In this document: positions 53,895-64,000 of the stretch, piece after piece
Position numbering within the stretch: the stretch's first letter is position 1
Layout: each line of letters begins with the position of its first letter
DNA from: Linum tenue
Taxonomy: Eukaryota > Streptophyta > Magnoliopsida > Malpighiales > Linaceae
Length of the DNA: 64,000 nt
Reading direction: 5' to 3'
Assembly: GCA_946122785.1 (NCBI GenBank)
Contig: CAMGYJ010000011.1
Location: forward strand, 8,680,001 to 8,744,000
Made by a program: the position numbers and the translations under genes
The notes under the pieces: model-generated
What the model was told of the DNA's origin: nothing
Databases searched by the model: none
What the model saw: the letters and a program-made list of their open reading frames with translations, nothing else

Positions 53895-56021
53895 TAAGGA
53901 AAGAAGGAGAGGTCTCGTGGGTGGAGTCTCAAAGTCACTCAAGTTCACGAGCCCTCAATCATGGACTCGTCCAATGCTTGTGACTTGAGACATCACCTCA
54001 CCGATGAGAACCTCAACTTCAAGGAGGTTCTTGGGTGGACCGAAACTTGAAGAGCAACCGTCCGGCTCATAACGTTAAAGAAGCGCTTGGTGGGAGGCAA
54101 CCCAACCATCAATGGTTTGCATCTCTTTTCCTTTCAATAAGAAGACCAATCAAGATAATTTGGTGGTGTTTTGCCGTCTCCTTGCTCTTCCGGATCTCAC
54201 CTGCCCTCCGCTCCCGAACACCAACATTCACCACTATCTGGTAACATCTTTCCACTTCCCTATTTTACACTATTGAGGACAACATCGAGCTTAAGTGTGG
54301 GGGGGGGGGGTAGTCCATTATGAATGTGTGTTTGAATGTTTGGTGTGATTTTAAAAGCTTGGAGCCTTGATGTATGCCCAAATTTGAAAAATTTCAGGGC
54401 TCCAAGCAATGCTTGTTCAAAATGGCCGGTTGGATGATGAATCTCGTGCTTATTTGGCATCGTTCTTGAATTGTTGCATATAGTCGAGTGCATCCTATTA
54501 AGATGACTGAGAGTGCATTAGGATTGTGCAAAGGCTTAGTTCTCATGTGTGCTTAAATGAATGGAATGTCTTAACTTGGTTACTCTTCGATTATAATTGC
54601 CATGCATCGAGTTTGTGAATGTGGAGTAGACGATTGGGCGGCTAGGTAGCATGTGAGTTTTGATTCCATCGTTTTCTTGTGGTGTGATAGTTCCCTCTCA
54701 CCATGGTGTGTAGCATCACAGTTGTCATTAGCAAGTAGGATGGAGGCATAGGATTAGTCCACGCCCAAGTGTTGATTGTCCCGAAATGTGTTATCTCTTA
54801 GTCAACCCCTTTGAGCCTTGTGATTTCGAGGGTCGTTCTTATGTTAGGAGCTTCTTGCTTGTTAGCTTAATGGTGTTGATAAAACGACCCCAATCCTTTC
54901 TTCGTGTCTATACATTAGTCGTCTTTGTATCCCGAAGCTCTCGCTTTTGAGTAAAATTGAGGTTCTACATAGGAGGATTATGTGTGGTTCTTGCTAGGAA
55001 TGAAAAATTAAGTGTAGTGTTGGAGTGAGTTCTTAAAAAGAGAGCATTGGTTGTTAAATTTTAAGGTGGTAAATGTTCTAATCTCTCGTATCCCCCTCAA
55101 AAAGAAAAGAAGAAGAAAAGAAAAGAAAAGGAATCGAAAAAGAGGTAATAAAGCGGGATAAATAAAGTAAAAAGTGCCACGAAAGCCAAAGTGTATGCTC
55201 TAGGAGGGGTTTCTTGGCACTCAAGCCATTGAGACCCCCATGTTGTTTTAGAACTCCTTCACTACCAAATCGAAATGTGATAGCAAGAGAAGACCAATGA
55301 AGAGCGCTTATATGTAGTTCATGGTGGGTGATCATTTGGAAGTGAGAAGTAAGGCTTTTGGCAGATGCTAGTGGTCTTTGTTTGTATAGAAGGTTCTTAG
55401 TCGAAACCATAGAACCTTCGGGTTTAGGTTGAAGATGTATAACCTCATTTTATGTTTGCCACCACCCAAAAGGCATTTTCCCCATGTCCAAGACAATTGC
55501 CAGTCATCTGAACCCGCATGTAAGACATCCAGACGAGCTAGTGACGACAACTACCCCATGAACTCTAGCATTTAAAGGTTTCCGCCGTGGTGGTGAGATG
55601 GTATGGATGAGTGGTGACGATTGTGCACATCTTTTGCACCAAAAGGTCCCGACCCCACTGGTCGAGAGTGAGCGATTCATTCTTGTTCTTTCATGTTCAT
55701 ATCTATCCTGGTGAGGACCTATGTTGCCCTATTGTCTGTTCCGTTGACTTGAGATCTATGCATGGTCGGTTGTGATTGATTAGTGGCCCGGTTGAGACTG
55801 TCATTGATTGTGGATAGAATGAGAACTTTTCATTTGCCCATTTTTGATGCAATTGAATGTCATTTGTGGTGGATGCCGGAATTGTTTGAGATGGTTCGAG
55901 TGTCGATGCCCAAATAGTCATTTGAGATTCACAGCCTTGTGCCTTTTGAAATGTCCTCTAGCTATCTTTGTAGGTTGAGAATGGTTTGCTTGGGGACAAG
56001 CAAACGTCTAAGCGTGGGAAG
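53895..56021 (+). other. 3' spacer of element 2, with internal polypurine-like tract
   Basis: Contains GCGCTTGGTGGGAGGCAACCC near 54085, as in element 1, and CTTAAGTGTGGGGGGG at about 54290-54310, a polypurine-like tract 1.7 kb before the LTR. No gene is seen; 55100-55150 is an A-rich low-complexity tract. Confidence 0.6.
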
Positions 56022-57369
56022 TGATTCGGGCCCAAATGTACACATTTTACCCCTCATTTCTTATTCATTTAGCTTAGTATTTGATCGTTCCTCGACATAT
56101 TTCACACTAGGTTGTGCTTGTTTTTTATACATTTCAGGTCCTAGCACGTGTGGAAGGGTCGAGGACGCGTTTTGGGATAATTGGAGGTCAAAAATGCAAA
56201 AACTGAAGAAAATACCGAAGACAACACTGAGTTCACGGATGCGTTTAGGTGTTCACGCCCGTGAACTAGCCAACGCGTCCGTGAACTGACCACTTTCGGG
56301 CAAATATGAAAGCAGCAAAGGGGAGAGAGAAGGGGGAGCTGGTTTTTGGAGAAGAATTGGTTTCTTTCTCTAGGGTTTTCCTAAAACACCAAAATGAGAG
56401 TTCTAGTGTTAGAGAGAGAGAGTGTTAGAGTTATCTTGGAGCATCATTGGAGGCTTGGGTGGACAAGGATTCAAGCCTAGAAGAAGATCTTGAACTCAAA
56501 TTGGTAATCCCTCTCTCTCTCTAGAAACTCACTCTTTTCTCTTGGATGTTGTTGATCCCTAACTAATACTTTGTAATTACTTGTTTAGATTGAATGATTA
56601 AGTGTGGGTTTGCATCAATTTGAGTATTAGAGGTGTTTAGCATGTTTGTGCTTAGCAATCTAAGGGTTGTGCATGCTTGTGCTTAGCAATTTAAGGATTG
56701 TGCATGTTTGTGCTTAGAAACCTAAGGTTTGTGCATAATTGTGCTTAGCAATCTAAGGCTTGCCTACTATCTAGGTTAGAGACCCTTGACTCAAGTTTGC
56801 ATCTAGGTTGGTTGTGATTAAGCCGCTTAAACTCCGGTTTGAGGGAGAGGCCTAAGAAACCACTAGTGACTGAGTGAGATGATCAATCCCATGACAAATC
56901 GATCTCTAGTGAATCCATCCCGTGACAAATGGATCACTAGTTGCTCCTCCTAGTGGTTCCCCTAGACTTGGTGAGTGGATCGATCCAATGAAAAATTGAT
57001 TGCTAGTGATTTGATTCTGTGACAAATCGATCACTAGTTGCTCACCCCCACGGTTCACAACCACCTACGCCACTCGACTCCATTCAATCCGACAAGGCAT
57101 GGGAGCTAGCTAGGGGAAAGCAACTCCCGGGTGAAGCTCCCTTAGTTAGAATTTTCCTTTATTTACTTTCCTTTGTTTGTTTAGTTTGTAGTTTTCTTAG
57201 TTTAAAAACCCAAAACCGTTTTGCTAGATAACAACCTAAGCGATTGAAGTAGTGGTACATGGATCGGCCCGGGTCCATATTAAAATAATTGCTCTATACT
57301 ACACCCATCTAGAGTTTAAAAACTTGGCTCTAGTCGGGAGTAATTTGTAGTGTAGTTTCGTGCGAGTCA
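56022..57369 (+). repeat. 3' LTR of element 2
   Basis: Starts TGATTCGGGCCCAAATGTACAC; shares TTTCACACTAGGTTGTGC and TTTCAGGTCCTAGCACGTGTGG with 51064-52496, but differs by large indels in the palindrome region (56225-56290 here is shorter). From 56640 on, a repeated TTGTGCTTAGCAATCTAAGG unit and ATCGATCACTAG/AATCGATCTCTAG units are visible. Ends GTGCGAGTCA. Confidence 0.75.
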
Positions 57370-57659
57370 TCGTCGGTGAAGTATTCACCGTCTCTGATCA
57401 CCACAGTTTTGGATTTGGGACACTAATTGGCTTTGTGCCCTCTTACGTGACATTTGAAGCACTGAATCCCTCTCCAACTCTCAGTAGAAGCCGGATTAGC
57501 GTTCCTGGGAGCTAATTTGGTGACTTCAGGTCGTGATTGAGATGAATTGGGTTCAGAGTTTGTCTTTGCTGCCATACTCACTGTCGGGCAAATCGTTGTC
57601 CCGACACCACCTTCTGCTTCTTCTCGATCTTAATGATGAGGTGCATGACACGCCTGTAC
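57370..57659 (-). pseudogene. gypsy gag fragment with zinc knuckle
   Basis: On the minus strand near 57480-57420 the zinc knuckle CFKCHVRGHKAN is followed by a stop and CPKS, then VVIRDGEYFTDDD; upstream are KKQKVVSGQRFARQ and SNPAS-like residues. This is the C-terminal part of a Ty3/gypsy gag, different from the Athila gags. It lies between elements 2 and 3. Confidence 0.75.
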
Positions 57660-58940
57660 TGTCACACTAAAAAGTGGCCAAGTATAACCACCTACTAATG
57701 CGTAGTATAGCGAGTTTCGATGTAAATGTCAACCTGGGGCGTAGGTGTTATGACTACTCCGTGAAATACTTATTATTTAGCGGTTCAAGTGTAGTGAAGG
57801 TCTAACTAAACTAGCAAGCAAAAGCAGTAAAGGTTGTGTTCAAAGTTTGAGAGAGGTCACCCAGATATGGTTCCCCCTAGACTACAGTTAAGCCAATTTA
57901 TAATTTGCCAAGTTCAAATTCAATGATAATTATACTGCGGGAGGTTCTTAGACAGTCTGCAGTCTTGACTAAAGGTCTCCAGACCTCTCAATCTGAGTCC
58001 CCAGCGGGTGACTAAGCTCCACCAAAGTAAACAGACTGAGTGCCTAACGTACCAAACCTCCTCTACTGTAGTAAATCCATTACCTAATAGTGAATTGACT
58101 CCTCGACTAAAGTCATCAATTCACTACCTTCAATCAAGGGTGCTCTACCAACCTAGGCAGATATTCTCTTTCTAGGTCAAAGCAGGAATAACAAGAATGT
58201 TATCAGGATTCATGCAACTCAGAAAATCATGCCTCAATTGAATATAATCAATACCAAAGAATTCGTACTTGGGTTCATACAACCAGACCTATCATACAAA
58301 TCTAGGGTTCTTCATACCGAGGTGAGTGAGAGAGTTTACTCCATAGAGAGAGAGAAGGGAAATCTAGGTCAGATGCAGAAATCATGCTGTGACGGATGAG
58401 AATATGCTTCTGGTATTCAATCAGCACTTCTCAAAGCTTTAACCCAGCTCCAATGGTGATGAAGATCGATCTAGGGCGCTTGGAGACTCTTGTTCGTCAA
58501 TCTCTCTCTAGGTATCTGCTTTCTTTCTCTAAAATTCGGAACCCCTTCAAAATTGGACTTCTTTCCTTCAGAAGGGGCAAAACGCGATACCCAGTCGGGT
58601 GTTTCAGGTGACCGACCAGGTATTTTAAATCCGACGCGCAGTGGATAAGCGCCTTGGCTGAGTCCCCTTATGAACTTCTGGCGGCCAAAGAAGCAATACC
58701 CGGTCGGATATTTCAAGGGCCGACCGGGTATTTTCCTGCTCCAGCTCCATTCACTCCAACTTCCTCATTTTTTACTTGAAACTCGTTTCCACGCCTCCAC
58801 GTCCACACCTCACATCCACGCCAAGTCCTGAAATATGACATAAACGCACAACCTATAGTGGAATCGGTTTAAAACACGAGAATCGATTCTCAAACGGTTC
58901 AAGAATGGTGGTCTAAACATGTGCGATTAATGGTCTATCA
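57660..58940 (-). repeat. 3' LTR of Athila element 3 (left boundary approximate)
   Basis: On the minus strand it begins TGATAGACCATTAATCGC at 58940 after the polypurine tract AAATGTGGGGGCATT (58955-58941), and probably ends GTGTGACA at 57660. Inside are paired AATACCCGGTCGG and CCGACCGGGTATT motifs at 58569-58740 and a GA run near 58340. Confidence 0.65.
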
Positions 58941-58955
58941 AATGCCCCCACATTT

Positions 58956-60310
58956 AATCGTTTGCCTGTCCCCAAGCAAACCTAACTCAAACCAATGCAT
59001 CTCTCCATACCTCTATAGAAACAAGCACCCTCGATCGTCGGTAGAGGATGTCCTAGATCATTTAGCAGCTTACGAGGTCAACCGACGCACAAGTTATCTC
59101 ATAACTTCTTCGGCGAGAACGCTAGTCTCGAGTCCACATCATGGGAAATAGTGATCAGAGGACAAATGAATTGTGGACAAAGGGACTTTCAAAAACAAAA
59201 TATCAGGGACTCACATTTTTCAAGGTGCTGTTCTTTCCTTTTTGAAGATGGTTGGAACCCCTTTTTTTTCTTTTTTTTTCAAGGGTTCCAACCCGATTTT
59301 CAGAAAACGGGGCTCCCACCTAGCAAAGGTTTTGCGGGAACCCGGCTCTTACCGGCCATTGCCGGGAGCGGATGTCTCGAGCCTCGTGCGGGGAAAAGGA
59401 ACGTAAGGAGGCTAGAGGTAGTAGATGGAAATTGGGAACGGATTCCCGTCTCCCCTTACACACTTTCGCCCTTTTCGCATGGGAGACGTTATTTTAAAGC
59501 ACCTTTTTTAGCACCTTTTCTTCAAAACATGATACAGGAGTCCATGGCAGGTAGAGAGTCCACAACACCACATAATTCAAGGGTCCTAGGATCACTAGTT
59601 CACATAATCAACCAACACAATATGAAGAAGAAAAGAGCCTTCTTAAATGCATCAACATCCTTCATAGTTCTACACTACCTCCCTAGGTTTCATATTACTA
59701 TAGAGACTGTCAATTCAAAGCATATGAGCAGGCAATTGCAAGGAACACGTGCTTGGAGCCCTCAAATCGAAATTTGGACAATGGACTAGGCTCCAAGCAC
59801 ACAAACAGATCTAAGCAGTCAAATAGAAACACCCCCCACACTTAAGTTCGACATTGCCCTCAATGGATAAGAGGGAAGGACAAGGGGAACGATGTTACCG
59901 GTATGCTCAGACTGCAGTGGGACTGGAAGGTGGACTAGTCAGAGTGAGGAGGACTGGAAATGGGACCAGTTGGTGCAAAGGCACGGGCTAGAGAAAACAC
60001 AAGCACATATACGTTAGGTCAAGGTGTCAGCCCAATAGTACATCATCCAAAAGAAAAACAACCCAAACCAAACAAATTCCAGTTTGCACTCCGAACCAAA
60101 ACAAAAGAAAACACAAAAGTGCCAGCGAGTACAGCTTACTCGAGCTAGTCGAAGTCAATATGTTCCATGAGGTCGTCGACCCCGTCTGTCGGTAGTGGTG
60201 GTGGTGAGTGGTCCCACGGAATGGTCTAGTGATGCTCCTGTGGTGGATGGCAGGACAGGAGCAGGTGCTCCTGGTACTCCATCATCCGACGGCTGCGTTC
60301 CCGCTCCCAA
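58956..60310 (-). other. 3' non-coding region of Athila element 3
   Basis: Holds a polypurine-like tract, CTTAAGTGTGGGGGG on the minus strand at 59846-59832, about 890 bp from the LTR. The 212-codon plus-strand frame at 59151-59789 has no recognised domain and is on the opposite strand to the element, so I do not call it a gene. Confidence 0.55.
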
Positions 60311-61338
60311 TCAATGTGAGCACTGGTGACTCCCTGCTGAGCCTCCAACCGGTCGAGGCGCTCGTCTAGTACTCATCCTGGTGGGCTGAATATTGCTGCT
60401 GAAATTGGACCTGGTGGTCCATGAGCTGCTGGTTCTAGACCACAAGCTGCTGAAACTGGAGCCCCATCTGGTGGAGCTGCTCCGTGAAGAAGTCCATCGA
60501 CGGAATAAAAGGACCGGAGGAGGACTAGCCTCGGTCAGGTCTCCGTCGTGGCTGCAGATCCCCTGGGGGGAGGGGGGAAGCGGGGGCTCCGACACCTCAG
60601 TATCCATGGCCCCACCATCGTCGGCCTCATCCTCGTCGGTGTAGTCCTCATCCTCCTCGTCCTCATCATCATCATCCTCATCCGCGTCCAGAGGCATGGA
60701 TAACCCATCCACCCATGATCTCCCTCCGGCAAAGGCCAGCAAGAGTGCATTGTGAAGCACCTCCCGGCTGAGAGGAGAGAAGCCGCCCTGTGCTGTGGCA
60801 CCAGTAAATTACACCAAGTCGATCTAGAAGTGGCGCTCTAACTTTGTGATCGGGGACCAAAAAATAGGTGGTTGGGTTTTTTGTGGCACCGAGTTAAGGT
60901 GGTGGCCACGAAAGAACCCAACAACATGTAGTCAGGGTGCCCCCATCGAGTACATGGCGTGGAGGAGAAGTACGTATTGCCGACCTTGAAGTTCTCCTGC
61001 CAGAAGTCAAGACGAGCTATGCGGCGATAGAACTCATCCTGGTCCCAGTCCCTATGATGGGGGACCTCAATCTCGTGGTGGGAGTACGGGTGGTAGTGGA
61101 TTTCTAGTGCATGGGCCAGCCCGTCGATGCTCATCTCCCTCATGCATCCTCCGAGCATTAAGGTGACACTGGTGGGGGAGTCTCGGGCCGTCTTGTGGCG
61201 GTACTGGAATGTGGAGTAAAACTCCGTCACCAGCTCCGTGAAGGTGGAATCCTGGATGTTCAGCAAGACCCGCCAGTGAGGGTGGATGATGGTGGTGGTG
61301 ATCTCGTCATACAGTGGAGCTGGTGGAAAACTCGCCAC
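60311..61338 (-). pseudogene. ATHILA ORF1-type gene
   Basis: The minus-strand frame 61338-60838 (166 codons) reads HPHWRVLLNIQDSTFTELVTEF, SVTLMLGGCMREMSIDGLAHALEIH and DFWQENFKVGNTYF, following the ATHILA ORF1 pattern (TREFY.S, F.LGG..R.LS...F..ALGI). It ends early at 60838; the following frame 60760-60311 carries an Asp/Glu-rich tail and then a Ser/Arg-rich stretch. It sits downstream of pol, where Athila elements carry an extra gene (the env-like position). Its role is unknown; no membrane segment is visible. Confidence 0.7.
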
Positions 61339-62126
61339 TCCAGGTGGTGATGGCGGTGAAACACCCCGCTAGTGACCCGCTTGAACTAGTCAGCGTAGTC
61401 AGGGTGTAGGCGCAGGCCCTGCATAAAGGGATGGTCGAGAGACATGATCCTGCAAAATGAGAAAACCAAAGGTGGAGCTAAGAAAATTCTCGTTAGAACC
61501 GCACGCATGGGTTCAACAGTTCTCCCCCACACTTAAAGATCACCTAGGGTAGGCAATCAAGCACAAATAGTTGATTTGCAAGCAAAACAACCGCAAATCA
61601 AGCAAGAATCATGGTAAAAGCGAGTCATTCAATCCATTGGGCATCCATTATGCATTACGCATTCATAGCCACCGCATCCGTCGCCCTATTCTAGTTCAAA
61701 CATGCCAGGCAATTCATAGTTCTCGGTCCTAACATCTACAGTCGGATTTTCCAGGAAAAAGATAAACTAAGCAAGACACACACCTTGAAACACAAGTAGG
61801 ACCGTAGAGGGACGCGGTCACGAGGTGAGGGATGAGAAACCACAAAGAAAACAGCCAGAAAGGTCACCGGCGGTGGCCGAAAAAATGAAACTCGCCCAAA
61901 GTTGGCAAAATTAGGGGCGAAGGTGCACCCCGCGACGTAGATTTTGAATCCGTTCATGGATTTTAAGTAAGATGTCGGACGAAGACGGAATCTACGAAAC
62001 TTTGACGGGAGAATTTGCTCCGATGAGAGAGCAAGAGAGGAAGAGAGAAGGCATAGAGGGAGAGTTTTGAAAAAAAATTAGAGGAGAGAGAAAGGTCCGA
62101 ACGGGAATTCTCTTACGAAGGGAAAA

Positions 62127-62452
62127 TACCCGACCGGGCCTCAAAAATACCTGGTCGCGTATTTTAAGGCCGCGGTCGGGTATTCGCCCTTCACAGCGAA
62201 TCAAGACCAGGGGATCCCGACCGAGAGACCAAAATACCTGGTCGGGTATTTTGGGTCAAGGTCGGGTATTCCAGCTTTTGCGTGGCCCTAGGCAGAAGGG
62301 GTCCCGGCCAAGAGACCAAAATACCCGGTCGGATATTTTGGGTCAAGGTCGGGTATTCCTTTTTTTCGCCCCCTGATCAGAAGGGGGCCCGGCCGCGATG
62401 CCAAAATACCCAGTCGGGTATTTTGAGTCGCGGCCGGGTATTTTTCCCCTTC
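62127..62452 (-). repeat. ~105-bp tandem array with CCGGGTATTTTGG palindromes
   Basis: Units such as CCAAAATACC(C/T)GGTCGGGTATTTTGGG, GGTCGGGTATTCC and GAAGGGG(T/G)CCCGGCC recur three to four times. The same motif type occurs in the 3' LTR of this element at 58569-58740. Confidence 0.85.
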
Positions 62453-62525
62453 TAGGCCAAATTGCATTTCTCTCATTTTTTCGAACTCCCCTGCACGAAA
62501 TCACCAAGCCAAGGCATACCAGACT

Positions 62526-62996
62526 AGGGGTGGGCAAACGGTTCGGTAAACCCGAACCGAAACCGAATTAATGCTATTCGGTTCGGAATTCAGAACGAAA
62601 ATATGGATAGTTCGAAAATCAGGGTTCTTTCAGCCGAATTTCCAAATTTCCTACCGAAAAACCGAAATACTATAATTGCAAGCTCCAAATGGTGGATTTT
62701 TATGTTTGTAGTTGTTTTTAGACTTAAATATTTGAAATGTTTTATGACTTATGTGTTGAAAAATTTGATTTTATCATTGATGATGCATATAATATTTATT
62801 GTTTATATTAGGGGTGAAAAATAATTGAAAAGTGAGAAAATACAAGTAGCTTCACAAATTCGAATTTAGGTGAAAAACCGAACCGAACCGAATTATAATT
62901 CAGTTTAAACCAACCGAACCGAATTATAATTCGGTTCGAATTTGGTTTGAAGTTTGAGAGAATTCGGGGACCCGGTATTCATAATTTCGGTTCGGT
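62526..62996. mobile_element. hAT-like element, right end lost
   Basis: Left end TAGGGGTGGGCAAACGGTTCGG with GGTTCGG and CCGAACCGAA subterminal repeats; the right side has the same subterminal repeats (to TTCGGTTCGGTCGTG) but no CCACCCCTA terminus, and no TSD is visible. Confidence 0.6.
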
Positions 62997-62997
62997 C

Positions 62998-63050
62998 GTG
63001 CAACTGACTCGAAAACACCACAGATGTGCAACTGACTCGAAAACACCACA
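62998..63050. repeat. 26-bp tandem repeat, two copies
   Basis: GTGCAACTGACTCGAAAACA occurs twice, at about 62999 and 63026, right at the point where the preceding hAT element is truncated. Confidence 0.85.
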
Positions 63051-63190
63051 AAACAAAGGAAAAAGGGAAAAAGAAATGAAAACCGTGGTGGCGTTGCCTG
63101 CCCACAAACGCTTTTATCGTCTTTTAGCTGGATGCCTATGGCAGAACTAAGGGTCCTCCAGTTCAATCACCAACTCCGCACATTCGACCT

Positions 63191-64000
63191 CGTCTCCTAG
63201 GAAAGAGTTTCAATCTCGATCGTGCCATACGGGAACACTTGTGTGACCATGAAAGGTCCAGACCACCGGGAGCGGAGTTTTCCAGGAAAGAGTTTCAGGC
63301 GAGAGTTATGGAGGAGAACTCGATCACCAACCTAAAACTCCTTCGGACTCCTCAATCGAGCGTCGTGAAGACGCTTAGTTCGCTCCTTATACAACTTGGT
63401 GTTCTCATAGGCGTGGTAATGCCACTCTTCCAGCTCCAGCATCTGCATTTTGTGTCCAGTACCTGCAAGACTAACATCCAAGTTGAGCAGCTTAATGGCC
63501 CAGAAGGCCTTGTGTTCTAGCTCCACTAGTAGGATACATGCCTTTCCATAGACAAGACGATTCGACGATGTACCAATCGGCGTCTTGTAGGCAGTCCGGT
63601 ATGCCTAGAGAGCATCATCGAGCTTGGTGGACCAATCCTTGCGAGATTGATCCACCGTTTTCTCCAATATGCGCTTAAACTCCCGATTCGCCATCTCGGC
63701 CTGACCACTCGTTTGGGGGTGGTAGGCCACGGACACCTTATGAGTGACACCATAGTGAGACACTAATGTACCGAATTGGCCCTGGAAATGGGTGCCTCGG
63801 TCGCTAATGATGGCTCGAGGTGTCCCAAACCGGGAGAATAGCTGCTTCAAAAACTTACAAACACGTCTAGCATCATTGGTGGGAAAAGCTTATGCCTCAT
63901 CCCACCTAGAGATGTAATCAACAAAAACTAAGATGTATGTATTACCAAATGATGGAGGGAAGCGCCCCATGAAGTCAATACCCCATACATAAAAAATCTC
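63191..64000 (-). pseudogene. Athila-type integrase, partial, three nonsense codons
   Basis: On the minus strand one frame reads from the window end: [18 protein letters not shown] (first catalytic Asp), ISRWDEA, a stop, [15 protein letters not shown] (second Asp), [19 protein letters not shown] (catalytic Glu), DDAL, a stop, [43 protein letters not shown], a stop, [19 protein letters not shown] and [15 protein letters not shown]. All three DDE residues survive and there is no frameshift, only three stop codons (near 63893, 63606, 63330). The integrase is therefore young relative to others in the window but cannot be made whole. Confidence 0.9.

Larger units (their letters stand above)
51064..57369 (+). 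mobile_element. Athila-like non-autonomous element 2
   Basis: Two LTRs (51064-52496, 56022-57369) of the same family surround 3.5 kb with one acidic ORF and no polymerase. Primer site TGGCGCCGTTGCTGGGGA is at 52503. A polypurine stretch AGCGTGGGAAG lies before 56022. The 5-bp flanks (TTGAT and TCGTC) do not match, so the ends may come from recombination. Confidence 0.75.
61339..63190 (-). other. pol-to-ORF1 spacer of Athila element 3
   Basis: Contains CTTTAAGTGTGGGGG (minus strand, 61538-61524), CT-rich text (62030-62100), the tandem array 62127-62450, a hAT remnant (62526-62996) and a short tandem duplication (62998-63050). No gene seen. Confidence 0.6.
57660..64000 (-). mobile_element. Athila-type gypsy element 3, minus strand, cut by the window end
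   Basis: Right to left: integrase (64000-63190), spacer, ORF1-type gene (61338-60311), 3' leader, polypurine tract and 3' LTR (58940-57660). The 5' half (LTR, gag, protease, reverse transcriptase) lies beyond the window. The 5-mer GTACT at 57655 would be one side of the target duplication. Confidence 0.8.

Noticed and set aside
53307..53948. 213-codon minus-strand ORF, Leu/Phe-rich
   Set aside because: Antisense shadow of the acidic ORF; purine-rich coding sequence gives long hydrophobic frames on the other strand.
59151..59789. 212-codon plus-strand ORF in Athila element 3
   Set aside because: No domain, includes a low-complexity Phe run from T-rich DNA, and lies antisense in the 3' non-coding region.
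60311..60760. Independent gene with Asp/Glu run
   Set aside because: Better explained as the shifted tail of the ATHILA ORF1-type gene; the Ser-rich part that follows is probably a wrong frame.

Overview
This is plant nuclear DNA, very probably from a dicot. It has introns with GT/AG borders, plant-only transposon families and AT-rich spacers. Almost the whole window is transposable elements inserted into one another. I can support only one apparently intact host gene: an eight-exon WD40 gene on the minus strand at 36070-38138, orthologous to Arabidopsis ROOT INITIATION DEFECTIVE 3 (the Ipi3/WDR18 family of pre-60S ribosome assembly). It keeps a telo-box and three TGGGCY (site II) motifs upstream. 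Its 3' end has been tandemly duplicated.

Layout. 1-1353: 5' end of a minus-strand LTR retrotransposon that runs off the window; it sits inside an older Tat-type Ty3/gypsy element. 1354-13367: decayed integrase and long 3' spacer of that Tat element. The spacer is interrupted by a hAT element (3537-4134), a Mutator-type MITE (4314-5127), a full-length Ty1/copia element (5314-11598, itself carrying a MULE at 7133-8298) and another hAT element (11719-12477). 13368-19930: a Tat LTR broken up by a hAT element (14633-17610) that contains a second MULE (15168-17460) carrying a plant mobile domain gene, by a hAT with a transposase dimerisation domain (17773-18447) and by a palindromic MITE (19022-19282). 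19556-20385: large inverted repeat of two LTR tails. 20386-32970: two related pol-less Tat-type derivatives (A and B), with a hAT in A and a long-TIR MULE, a hAT and minisatellite arrays in B. 32971-34169: hAT with a nested MULE-like element. 36070-38584: RID3 and its promoter. 38585-39303: hAT derivative. About 40333-42345: a decayed gene of unknown function.

42366-51063 is an Athila-type gypsy element that kept gag, protease and the integrase tail but lost reverse transcriptase; it carries a 4.3 kb BED-type hAT element (44629-48912). 51064-57369 is an Athila-like non-autonomous element with two LTRs and one acidic ORF. 57370-57659 is a small gag fragment. 57660-64000 is an Athila element on the minus strand with 3' LTR, an ATHILA ORF1-type gene and part of the integrase.

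No novel cellular system is visible. The most interesting signals are structural: a decayed autonomous hAT and its internal-deletion derivative in one window, a MULE family with GTGCGGTTT arrays that carries a plant mobile domain gene, family-specific palindromic arrays at the same place in three Athila-like LTRs, the LTR-tail palindrome, and the duplicated last exon of RID3. All element boundaries are read by eye from TG/CA ends, terminal inverted repeats and target-site duplications (TSDs).
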